From positions 37,114 to 101,113 of the forward strand of contig JADCLI010000019.1 in the NCBI GenBank assembly GCA_016803235.1: DNA of 64,000 bases, read 5' to 3'. Under the pieces are notes generated by a model. It was not told the DNA's origin and made no database searches. It saw only the letters and a list, made by a program, of their open reading frames with translations. Position numbers and translations under genes: made by a program. How positions within the stretch are numbered: the first letter of the stretch is position 1; each line of letters starts with the position of its first letter. The DNA comes from Pimelobacter simplex. Lineage in GTDB: Bacteria; Actinomycetota; Actinomycetes; Propionibacteriales; Nocardioidaceae. Below are positions 53,124-60,450 of the stretch, piece by piece.

Positions 53124-54197
53124 TCAGCCGAGCAGGAGCAGCAGCGCCACCACGAGCCCGACCACGCCGACCCCGAGCAGCACGAACGCGTCGACGGGAC
53201 GCTTGCGGGCGACCGGCGCGCCGTACCGCGTCGCGGGCGCGGTCGGTGGGGGCGGCGGAGGCGGCAGCACCGAGGTCCCGAGCGCGGCGGTCGGCGGCGG
53301 GTACGGCGCGGTCGGGTGGCTCGGCGTCGGCTCGGTCCGCACCTCCGGCTCGGCCGGGTACTCGTCGACCACCTCGACGCCGTCCGCCAGTGCCGGGTCG
53401 TCCCAGCGGGCGACCAGGCCGCGCAGGGCGGGGTGGGCGAGCAGCTCGGTGGCGGAGGGTCGCTGCGCGGCGTCGTACGCCGTGGCGGCGGCGACCACCT
53501 CGAGCACCGCGTCGTGCTCGGGCCGGCCGGTGCGCAGCGCGCCGACGTCGATCGGACCCGGCTCGCCGTCGGCCGCCGGGCGGCGACCGGTGAGCATCTC
53601 GAGCACGACGACCCCGAGCGCGTAGATGTCGGCGCTGGGGTGGGGGTCGGCGCCGCGGTACTGCTCGGGCGGCATGTAGCCCGGGGTCCCGATCACCATC
53701 GCGACGTGGGTCAGCCGGGGCTCGTCGCTGGGGACGGCGATGCCGAAGTCGGTGAGCCGCAGGTGCGGGCGGTGCCGGCCGGTGGGCTCGAGCAGCAGGT
53801 TGCCGGGCTTGATGTCGCGGTGCACGATCCCCGCGAGGTGCACGGCCTCCAGTGCCTGCAGGGTCTGGTCGGTGAGCACGGCGATCCAGCGCGGCGGCAG
53901 CGTCCCGCCGTGGCGCTTCATCAGCCCGGACACCGACCCGCCGCGCACCAGGGGCATCGTGAACAGCACCCGGTCGTCGACACCTGCCCAGGACTGGGGC
54001 GTCACGACGTGGGTGTGGTCGATCCGCACCGACTGCTCGCGCACGAACCGCAGCAGCATTGCCGCGTCGGCCTGCCGCAGCATCTTCGCGGCCTTGACCT
54101 CGCCGGCGGTCCGGTCGAGGACCCGCCACACCGTGCCCATGCCGCCCGCGGCGATCGGGTCCAGCAGCTCGTAGCGCCCCGCGAACACCTCGCCCAT
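53124..54197 (-). CDS. Serine/threonine protein kinase with C-terminal membrane helix
   Basis: 357 aa from the ATG at 54197, with TAGGGT ending seven bases upstream. The glycine loop is AAGGMGTVW (17-24), lysine of the VKAAK strand at 35/38, catalytic HRDIKPGN with D128, DFG at 150-152, and GTPGYMPPEQ as P+1 region. A Pro-rich juxtamembrane stretch with a PPPPPPP run leads to a helix (FVLLGVGVVGLVVALLLLLG) at the extreme C-terminus with essentially no external domain, so it has no PASTA-type sensor. A Hanks-type kinase. The frame is open further upstream because a GNAT-like fragment reads into it without a stop. Confidence 0.92.
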   Translation of the reverse strand: MGEVFAGRYELLDPIAAGGMGTVWRVLDRTAGEVKAAKMLRQADAAMLLRFVREQSVRIDHTHVVTPQSWAGVDDRVLFTMPLVRGGSVSGLMKRHGGTLPPRWIAVLTDQTLQALEAVHLAGIVHRDIKPGNLLLEPTGRHRPHLRLTDFGIAVPSDEPRLTHVAMVIGTPGYMPPEQYRGADPHPSADIYALGVVVLEMLTGRRPAADGEPGPIDVGALRTGRPEHDAVLEVVAAATAYDAAQRPSATELLAHPALRGLVARWDDPALADGVEVVDEYPAEPEVRTEPTPSHPTAPYPPPTAALGTSVLPPPPPPPTAPATRYGAPVARKRPVDAFVLLGVGVVGLVVALLLLLG

Positions 54198-54204
54198 GTC
54201 GGCG

Positions 54205-54210
54205 ACCCTA
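54205..54210 (-). promoter_or_regulatory. -10 hexamer TAGGGT of a leaderless promoter
   Basis: TAGGGT ends 7 nt before the kinase ATG at 54197, inside the GNAT remnant. Confidence 0.45.
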
Positions 54211-54332
54211 TCCGGCGCCCCGGCCGCCGGTCGGTCCAGCCGGACCGCGCGGTGCACCCAGGTCGCCTCGACCCGCATCCCGACCTTCTCGTAGAGGCCC
54301 AGCGCGCCGGTCCTCGCCGAGGTGCTCGGCGT
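54211..54332 (-). pseudogene. C-terminal remnant of a GNAT acetyltransferase
   Basis: The minus-strand frame reads STSARTGALGLYEKVGMRV and then EATWVHRAVRLDRP. The A-L-x-L-Y-E-x-V-G-M segment is the standard end of GNAT N-acetyltransferases. The 5' part is missing (TAA in frame at 54368-54366) and the frame continues into the kinase without a stop. It probably represents a truncated neighbour gene whose end now carries the kinase promoter. Confidence 0.6.
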
Positions 54333-54386
54333 GGGCCACGACCCGCCCGGGTGTCGGCACCCCTGTTACTGGACAGGATCGCAGCC

Positions 54387-55406
54387 ATGATCCGCACCAG
54401 CGCTCGCCTCGTCGCCGCGATCCTCGTCGCAGCAGCCGCCACCGGCTGCTCCCAGGTCACCGGTGGCGACGCGCGGCACGCCCGGGTCGGGGACGTGTTC
54501 GAGCTCAACGCGGAGGCGGAGGGCCGGCCGCTGACCGTGCAGCTGCCGAACCTGCGCTACGAGCTGGTCGCCAGCCGGCCCCTGGCGAGGGCCCGCCACC
54601 AGGTCGGCGAGTACGACGACGGCTGGTCCGCCGAGCCGGCGCCGGGGGCGGAGTTCCTCGAGATCGGCTACCGCCCCGCGAAGACCGAGGGCGACGCCTG
54701 GGCGCTGTGGCGGCCCAGCCCGCGCGGCGACCTGCCGGACCCGGTCCTCACCGTGGTGGCCGACGGCGAGCGGATCGTGCTCGACAACGACCTGAGGTTC
54801 GACTGGTTGGTCGCGGTCCCGGCCGACGCCGACGAGCTCGCGCTGGAGGCCGAGTTCGACGGTCGCACGCTGCGCACCGACCTCCACGCGGTGGACAGCG
54901 GCATCGACGTCTTCGAGGGGACGCCGCCGCGACGCACGAGCGTGCCCTGCCCGGAGCAGCCGCGGACCGAGCTGCGCGGGGGCGTGGAGTTCAACGGCAC
55001 CGAGTGCGGTGTCACCGCCCTCACGGCCGTGCCCTGGCACGTGGCGGTGGGGTGGGCGGCCCCCGGCCGGGCGTGGCTGGTCGCCCAGGTGCGGATCGGG
55101 ATCAACACCTACTTCAGCGCAGGCGAGGCGGGGGACGCCGACTACGAGATCGGGTACGGCGAGCCGGTCTACCGCCTCGATGGTGCCCTGCCGCACGTCG
55201 TCCTGGACGAGGACGGCGTGGAGCTCGCGAGCCGGCCCGACGACATGACGGTGGACGACGTGCGCACCGTGGTCTTCGACGTCCCCGCGGATGCCACCGA
55301 CGGCACTCTCGAGCTGGCGATGGACTACACGGGCACTCCCGAGGACGGCGAGGGCCAGCGGGTGCGGTTCCGGCTGCGCCGGTCGCTCCCGCTGGCCCTT
55401 CGCTGA
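54387..55406 (+). CDS. Lipoprotein of unknown function
   Basis: 339 aa from the ATG at 54387. Signal sequence RLVAAILVAAAATGC gives a lipobox with lipidated cysteine at about residue 21. The mature part is beta-rich with many Asp/Glu; PVLTVVADGERIVLDNDL and LELAMDYTGTPEDGEGQRVRFRL look like jelly-roll strands, and a cysteine pair occurs in the middle (VPCPEQPR and GTECGV). I recognise no family. The start at 54387 is a clear signal peptide; the long frame upstream is unrelated sequence. Confidence 0.75.
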   Translation: MIRTSARLVAAILVAAAATGCSQVTGGDARHARVGDVFELNAEAEGRPLTVQLPNLRYELVASRPLARARHQVGEYDDGWSAEPAPGAEFLEIGYRPAKTEGDAWALWRPSPRGDLPDPVLTVVADGERIVLDNDLRFDWLVAVPADADELALEAEFDGRTLRTDLHAVDSGIDVFEGTPPRRTSVPCPEQPRTELRGGVEFNGTECGVTALTAVPWHVAVGWAAPGRAWLVAQVRIGINTYFSAGEAGDADYEIGYGEPVYRLDGALPHVVLDEDGVELASRPDDMTVDDVRTVVFDVPADATDGTLELAMDYTGTPEDGEGQRVRFRLRRSLPLALR

Positions 55407-55446
55407 GGCTGGGCCCAGCCGACCCGGATCGGCCGGCCGAGCGGCG

Positions 55447-56001
55447 TCAGGCGTTCTTGATGGCGGAGATGTCGAACTCGAGCTTGATCTTCTCCGAGAC
55501 CAGCACGCCGCCGGTCTCGAGCGCGGCGTTCCAGGTCAGGCCCCAGTCCTTGCGGTTGACGGTGACCGAGCCCTCGAACCCGACGCGGATGTTGCCGAAG
55601 GGGTCCTTCGCGGAGCCGTTCTCCTCGAACTCGATGGTGACCGGCTTCGTGACGTCCTTGATGGTCAGGTCGCCGGTGATGGTCCAGTCCTGGCCGTCGC
55701 GGGTCACGTCGGTGGAGACGAACTTCCACTCGGGGAACGCGGCGGTGTCGAAGAAGTCGGGGGAGGTGAGGTGGCCGTCGCGGTCGGCGGAGCCGGTGGA
55801 GACGCTGGCCGGGTTGATGGTCACGGTGACCGAGGAGGCGGCGGGGTTCGCGGTGTCGATGTGCGCGGTCGCGGACCAGTCGGTGAACTGGCCGCGGACC
55901 TTGGTGACCACGGCGTGGCGGGCCACGAAGCCGAGGCGGCTGTGGGCGACGTCGAGGGTGTAGTCGCCGGTGATGTCGGTGAGGGCGGTGGACTCGCTCA
56001 T
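55447..56001 (-). CDS. YceI-family lipid-binding lipocalin-like protein
   Basis: 184 aa from the ATG at 56001 with AGGAG upstream. YceI pattern: GDYTLDVAHSRLGFVARHAVVTKVRGQF at the N-terminus, VSTGSADRDGHLTSPDFFDTAAFPEWKFVST in the middle, and FEGSVTVNRKDWGLTWNAALETGGVLVSEKIKLEFDI at the end. The eight-stranded barrel binds isoprenoid or other amphiphilic molecules. No signal peptide is evident in this copy, so it is probably cytoplasmic, as in many actinobacteria. The open frame reaches 56340 but crosses the small gene at 56196-56333. Confidence 0.92.
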   Translation of the reverse strand: MSESTALTDITGDYTLDVAHSRLGFVARHAVVTKVRGQFTDWSATAHIDTANPAASSVTVTINPASVSTGSADRDGHLTSPDFFDTAAFPEWKFVSTDVTRDGQDWTITGDLTIKDVTKPVTIEFEENGSAKDPFGNIRVGFEGSVTVNRKDWGLTWNAALETGGVLVSEKIKLEFDISAIKNA

Positions 56002-56144
56002 GGTGCTGGACTCCTGTGGTGGCGGTTTGTTTGAACTTTCAAGGACCGTAACCAATGGTGACACGGCAACCATCCCGGGACAAGGGGTGACGCGGGTCAC
56101 GCGGATGGCCGGTGGGTGAAGGCCCGGTGCTACCCGGGAATGCC

Positions 56145-56179
56145 GGAAGCCACCCCCCGGCGTGCGGGGAGTGGCTTCC
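56145..56179 (-). terminator. Hairpin after the 45-codon gene
   Basis: GGAAGCCACCCCC (56145-56157) and GGGGAGTGGCTTCC (56166-56179) pair with one bulge around 8 nt. It lies 16 bp after the small gene's stop on the minus strand. Confidence 0.65.
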
Positions 56180-56195
56180 AGAAGACGGGTGCGGC

Positions 56196-56333
56196 TCAGG
56201 CTGCGTGCGGGTGAGCGGCCGCGGGCGGGCCGACCTCGACCCAGACGGCCTCCATCCGGGTGCGTCCGTCCGGTGCGGTCACGGGCAGCCAACGCATCTC
56301 GAGATGCGTCTCGGTCATCGTGGTGTCGGTCAT
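56196..56333 (-). CDS. Small protein gene, 45 codons
   Basis: ATG at 56333 with a perfect AGGAGGTGA ribosome site 4 nt away, stop at 56196, and a GC-rich hairpin right after. The 45-residue product begins MTDTTMTETHLEMRWLPV, continues with APDGRTRMEAVWVEVG and ends in an Ala/His/Pro tail. There is no signal peptide, membrane helix or cysteine. Amino-acid use and codon positions fit a real gene (G/C third positions). Function unknown; it is likely cytoplasmic, with a short beta hairpin. Confidence 0.7.
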   Translation of the reverse strand: MTDTTMTETHLEMRWLPVTAPDGRTRMEAVWVEVGPPAAAHPHAA

Positions 56334-56531
56334 GGGTCACCTCCTGTTCACCTTGTGTTCACCAAGATAGCACGTCCTCCACCTGGCGGGTGCCGGGGTC
56401 GCCGATTCCGGCACCGGTCCTCCACTCCGCCGGGCTGAAGACCCGGAAGAGAGGGGTCTGTGCTCCACCATGCGCTGGCCGGGGCCCCGGGACGCTGAAT
56501 GGCCCGGATCTGCCCGATTTCGGGCAGGAAC

Positions 56532-56561
56532 TTGAGAACGCCGACCCCTCGGGTGCAGGCT
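56532..56561 (+). promoter_or_regulatory. Promoter TTGAGA-N18-CAGGCT for the small gene upstream of glmS
   Basis: -35 TTGAGA (56532-56537) and -10 CAGGCT (56556-56561), 18-bp spacer. The -10 ends 6 nt before GTG 56568, supporting that start and a leaderless mRNA. Confidence 0.55.
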
Positions 56562-56567
56562 CACCGG

Positions 56568-56831
56568 GTGCACGTCGACCCCCGGCTCCTCCAGCACGTC
56601 CAGGACAGCACCGGCCTGGGCCCGGCGGAGGCGGCTCGCCTGGTCCAGGACGTCCTCGCCTTCCACGACGAGACGGTCGAGGGCTGGGTGCGACGGCGGC
56701 ACGCGGAGCTGAAGCTCCACGGCGCGCGCAACGACGAGATCTTCGCCCGGCTGCGCGAGGAGCTGCGGACCACGGTCGTCGCGGCGCCGGACCTGACCGA
56801 GCGCCAGCTCCGCCGGGTCATCTACGGCTAG
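56568..56831 (+). CDS. Small protein of unknown function upstream of glmS
   Basis: 87 aa from GTG at 56568, chosen because a TTGAGA/CAGGCT promoter ends six bases before it. Mostly helical: VDPRLLQHVQDSTGLGPAEAARLVQDVLAFHDETVEGWVRRRHAEL, then NDEIFARLREELRTTVVAAPDLTERQLRRVIYG. The composition and helix pattern resemble nucleic-acid or protein-binding three-helix proteins, but no family is recognised. It is 32 nt upstream of glmS and in the same direction, so it is probably cotranscribed and may affect amino-sugar synthesis. Confidence 0.7.
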   Translation: MHVDPRLLQHVQDSTGLGPAEAARLVQDVLAFHDETVEGWVRRRHAELKLHGARNDEIFARLREELRTTVVAAPDLTERQLRRVIYG

Positions 56832-56863
56832 ACGGACAGACGAAAAGACACGAGGAGACGGAC

Positions 56864-58702
56864 ATGTGCGGGATCGTCGGCTACATCGGGACCCAGCAGG
56901 CGGCGCCGCTGCTGCTGGAGGGGCTGACCCGGCTCGAGCACCGCGGGTACGACTCCGCGGGCGTCGCCGTCCTCGGTGGCAGCGGGCTCAAGGTCGCCAA
57001 GCGGGCCGGCCGGGTCCGCGACCTCGCCGACGGGCTGCCGAAGCGGTTCGGCGGAAAGATCGGCATCGGGCACACCCGCTGGGCGACCCACGGTCCCGCC
57101 AACGACGTCAACGCCCACCCCCACACCGACGAGCTCTCCCGGGTCGCGGTGGTCCACAACGGCATCATCGACAACGCGGCCGCGCTGCGGGCCGAGTTGG
57201 CCGACGACGGCCTGGTCCTGACCTCCGACACCGACACCGAGGTGCTCGCCCACCTCGTCGCCCGCTCCAGCGCCAAGACCCTCGAGCAGCGCATCGCCGA
57301 GGCGCTCGGTCGGGTCGAGGGCACCTACGGCATCGCGGTCGCCCACGCCGACTTCCCGGACCGGCTCGTCGTCGCCCGCAACGGCAGCCCGCTGATCATC
57401 GGCGTCGGCGACCACGAGATGCACGTCGCCTCCGACCTCGCCGCACTTGTCCGCTACACGACCACCGTCGCCCACCTCGACGACGGCGAGATGGCCACGA
57501 TCACCGCCGCCGGCTTCTCGACGTACCGGATCGAGGCCACCGGCCTGGCCGCCACCGACCGCCGCGCCAAGGAGGTCGACATCGACCCCGAGGCGTACGA
57601 CGCCGGCGAGCACGACTCGTTCATGCACAAGGAGCTGCTCGAGCAGCCGGCCCGCGCCGAGGCTGTGCTGCGCGGCCGGCTCGACGAGCGGTTCGGCACC
57701 GGTCACCTCGGTGGCCTCAACCTCGACGCCCGGGAGCTGCGTGCGTTCCGGCGAGTCAAGGTCCTCGGCTGCGGATCGGCGTACTACGTCGGCCAGATGG
57801 GTGCCTCGCTGCTCGAGGAGCTGGCCCGGATCCCCGCGGACGCCGAGGCGGCGAGCGAGTTCCGCTACCGCAACCCGATCGTCGAGCCGGACACGCTGTA
57901 CGTCGCGGTGAGCCAGTCCGGAGAGACCATCGACACCTTGCTGGCCGTGCAGGAGGTCCAGCGCAAGGGCGGCCGGGTGATCGGGCTGGTGAACGTGGTC
58001 GGCTCCGCGATCGCGCGCCAGGTCGACGGTGGCATCTACCTGCACTCCGGCCCCGAGGTCGCGGTCGCGTCGACCAAGGCGCTGACCAACATGTTCCTCG
58101 CGTTCGGCATGCTCGCCGTCCAGCTCGGCCGGGTCCGCGACCTCTCGATCGCCGACGGCAAGCGACTGATCACCGGCCTCACCCGGATCCCCGAGCAGAT
58201 CGACCAGGTGCTGGCCACCGAGGCCGACCTGGCCCTGGTCGCCAAGCGGCTCGCCGAGGCCGAGAGCCTGTTCTTCGTGGGCCGGGTGCGTGGCTTCCCC
58301 GTCGCCCGGGAGGGCGCGCAGAAGTTCAAGGAGATCACCTACCGGCACGCCGAGGCGTACCAGACCAGCGAGCTCAAGCACGGCCCGCTCGCCCTGATCT
58401 CGCCCGAGGTCCCGACCGTCGCGATCGTCCCCGACGACGAGCTCGTCGAGCGCAACGTGGCGGCCCTCCACGAGATCGCCGCCCGGGGTGGCCCGCTCGT
58501 CGTGGTCACCCATGACAGCGTCGACCTCGGCGACCTCGAGAGCCTGGTCGTGGGCCGGATCGACGTACCCCGCAACGAGCGCGAGCTCGACCCGATCCTG
58601 CTGACGATCCCGCTGCAGGTGCTGGCCTACCACGCAGCCCTGGAGCTGGGCCACGACATCGACAAGCCGCGCAACCTCGCCAAGTCCGTCACCGTGGAGT
58701 GA
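56864..58702 (+). CDS. glmS: Glutamine-fructose-6-phosphate aminotransferase (isomerising)
   Basis: 612 aa from the ATG at 56864 (GAGGAG site). The MCGIVGYIG opening exposes the nucleophile Cys2 after Met removal. The glutaminase domain includes HRGYDSAGVAV, HTRWATHG and VVHNGIIDN. Two SIS domains follow with GCGSAYYVGQMG and SQSGETIDTL, and the conserved end is DKPRNLAKSVTVE. It makes glucosamine-6-phosphate from fructose-6-phosphate and glutamine, the first step to UDP-GlcNAc for peptidoglycan and mycothiol. No glmS ribozyme-like leader is visible. Confidence 0.97.
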   Translation: MCGIVGYIGTQQAAPLLLEGLTRLEHRGYDSAGVAVLGGSGLKVAKRAGRVRDLADGLPKRFGGKIGIGHTRWATHGPANDVNAHPHTDELSRVAVVHNGIIDNAAALRAELADDGLVLTSDTDTEVLAHLVARSSAKTLEQRIAEALGRVEGTYGIAVAHADFPDRLVVARNGSPLIIGVGDHEMHVASDLAALVRYTTTVAHLDDGEMATITAAGFSTYRIEATGLAATDRRAKEVDIDPEAYDAGEHDSFMHKELLEQPARAEAVLRGRLDERFGTGHLGGLNLDARELRAFRRVKVLGCGSAYYVGQMGASLLEELARIPADAEAASEFRYRNPIVEPDTLYVAVSQSGETIDTLLAVQEVQRKGGRVIGLVNVVGSAIARQVDGGIYLHSGPEVAVASTKALTNMFLAFGMLAVQLGRVRDLSIADGKRLITGLTRIPEQIDQVLATEADLALVAKRLAEAESLFFVGRVRGFPVAREGAQKFKEITYRHAEAYQTSELKHGPLALISPEVPTVAIVPDDELVERNVAALHEIAARGGPLVVVTHDSVDLGDLESLVVGRIDVPRNERELDPILLTIPLQVLAYHAALELGHDIDKPRNLAKSVTVE

Positions 58703-58707
58703 CCACC

Positions 58708-58713
58708 TAGTGT
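58708..58713 (+). promoter_or_regulatory. -10 hexamer TAGTGT of a leaderless promoter
   Basis: TAGTGT ends 6 nt before the ATG at 58720, right after the glmS stop. Confidence 0.45.
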
Positions 58714-58719
58714 GAAGGC

Positions 58720-60369
58720 ATGGTTCCGGGCCCAGCTGCCAGGCGTTTCCCGTGGGGCCGGCGCCGGTCGCGCGACCAGCGGGCGGACGACGCCGTCGTC
58801 GGCCTGGTCGCCGGAGTCCTCGCCGGCCGCGCGGAGGCGCTGGTGGTCGTGCTCGGCGCGGGGGAGGACCTGACCGCACGGCTCCGGGCGGCCGGGCCAC
58901 GCTGGCAGGTGCTCCACTCCGACGCGACGCCGGCCGAGCGGCTGGTGGACCTCGCGCTGGCAGGGCGTGCCGACGTCATCGTCGACGTGTCCGACGGCGA
59001 GCAGCGGCTGCGCCGCTTCCACGCCACCTTCTTCCACCTCGCCGCCGGAGGTGCGTACGTCGTCGCCGGCGCCGCCGGCGAGCTCGGCCCCGCCCCCGGG
59101 CCGCTCGGCGCGTTCCTCGCCGAGTGCTGGGCCAGCGACCCGAAGCCGCTGCGCGCCGGCAAGCGCTCGCTCCCCGAGAGCCGCCGGATCGCGGTCCGCA
59201 TGCACGTCACCTGCCGTGCGGAGGACGGTCAGCTGGTCCTCAGCCACGACCTCCCCGACGTCCGGGTGAAGCTCGACGAGCCCCAGACCAACAGCTATCT
59301 CGCCCGAGCGGGCGGTCCGCACCGGGTGCTGTCGGTGCTGGAGGCGGGCACGCCGCCCGATGCCCGGGTGATCACCGAGGGGCCGGAGCAGCGCGAGCCG
59401 GCCATGGACCGACCGGTCTCCGGGGCCGCGATCTCGCTGCGCGACTACCGTGACGTGGTCGTCGACGTCGAGCAGACCGTGATGACCGATCGCGTCGTGC
59501 TGGCCGACAGCTTCCGGCACCACCAGTGGCAGCGGCTGGTCACCCGGCGGATCGCGGACGTGGCGCCGCGCTTCGGCGTACCCGTGACGCCCGTGCCCGC
59601 GGACCTCCCGCGGCTCGAGGGCACCTACCTCCACCTCGACAACGAGTTCCGCGGGCACTTCGGCCACCTGATGACCGAGGTGGTCTCCCGGATGTGGAGC
59701 TGGCCGGCCGCGCTGGACGTCGACCCCGACGTCCGCGTCCTCGTCGGCGCCGCGCGCAAGCGCCCGGAGATCGCGCCGTGGGAGTACGACTTCTACGAGG
59801 CCTGCGGCATCCCGCGCGAGCGGATCATCCGGATCGACGGGCAGGTCCGGGTCGAACGCCTGCTGTCCGGGACGCCGATGTTCAGCAACCCCAACTACGT
59901 GCACCCGCGGATCGTCGAGACCTGGGACCGAATCGGCGACACCCTGGCCGCCGGGGCCGACGACCGCCCCCGCCCCGCGCGGATCTTCGTCGGCCGCCGG
60001 ATCCGCAAGCGGGCCTGCACCAACGCCGGCGAGGTCGAGACCCTGTTCCGGGACCACGGCTTCGAGGTCGTCCACCCCGAGGACCACCCGCTCGGCGAGC
60101 AGGTGGCGATGTTCCGCGCTGCCCACGTGGTCGCCGGGTACGCCGGCAGCGGGATGTTCACCACGGCCTTCGTCCCTCACCCGCAGCGGCTCATCCTGCT
60201 CGGCTCCGCGGCCTACACGCCCCGCAACGAGGTGCTGATCGCCGCGGTCCGGCGGCACCGGATCGACTCGGTCGTCAGCCTGCCGGACGAGGACGACGTG
60301 CAGTCCCCGTTCCGGGTCGACCTGGAGCGGGAGGGGCCGTACCTGCGCTCGGTCCTGGCCTCGCTGTGA
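58720..60369 (+). CDS. Glycosyltransferase family 61 (DUF563) protein
   Basis: 549 aa. The C-terminal 280 residues follow DUF563/GT61: LDNEFRGHFGHLMTEVVSRMW (donor-site region with two His), GRRIRKRACTNAGEVETLFRDHGFEVVHPED and VAGYAGSGMFTTAFVPH. The N-terminal 200 residues, with a Rossmann-like pattern (VVVLGAGEDLTARLRA, then DVIVDVSDGEQRLRRFHATFFHLAAGGAYVV), resemble a methyltransferase-like or polysaccharide-processing domain. GT61 enzymes transfer pentoses or GlcNAc to glycans. Near glmS it may use GlcNAc-derived donors. No signal peptide. Confidence 0.82.
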   Translation: MVPGPAARRFPWGRRRSRDQRADDAVVGLVAGVLAGRAEALVVVLGAGEDLTARLRAAGPRWQVLHSDATPAERLVDLALAGRADVIVDVSDGEQRLRRFHATFFHLAAGGAYVVAGAAGELGPAPGPLGAFLAECWASDPKPLRAGKRSLPESRRIAVRMHVTCRAEDGQLVLSHDLPDVRVKLDEPQTNSYLARAGGPHRVLSVLEAGTPPDARVITEGPEQREPAMDRPVSGAAISLRDYRDVVVDVEQTVMTDRVVLADSFRHHQWQRLVTRRIADVAPRFGVPVTPVPADLPRLEGTYLHLDNEFRGHFGHLMTEVVSRMWSWPAALDVDPDVRVLVGAARKRPEIAPWEYDFYEACGIPRERIIRIDGQVRVERLLSGTPMFSNPNYVHPRIVETWDRIGDTLAAGADDRPRPARIFVGRRIRKRACTNAGEVETLFRDHGFEVVHPEDHPLGEQVAMFRAAHVVAGYAGSGMFTTAFVPHPQRLILLGSAAYTPRNEVLIAAVRRHRIDSVVSLPDEDDVQSPFRVDLEREGPYLRSVLASL

Positions 60370-60377
60370 GCTCGACC

Positions 60378-60445
60378 GAGTTCGTCGAGGAGGAGCGAGC
60401 GCCAGCGAGCGACGTATCGAGACGCCTCACCGACGTCTGCCTACG
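60378..60445. repeat. Dispersed REP-like repeat, copy 3
   Basis: GAGTTCGTCGAG at 60378-60389, GAGCGAGCGCCAGCGAGCGA, stem CGTATCGAGACG (60413-60424) / CGTCTGCCTACG (60434-60445, three mismatches), 9-nt loop. It lies between the convergent GT61 and EEP genes. Confidence 0.7.
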
Positions 60446-60450
60446 CCCGG

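Noticed and set aside
54198-54278. ATG at 54278 as start of the Ser/Thr kinase
   Set aside because: The extra 27 residues are the end of a GNAT-like sequence, and the ATG at 54197 has a -10 at the leaderless distance.
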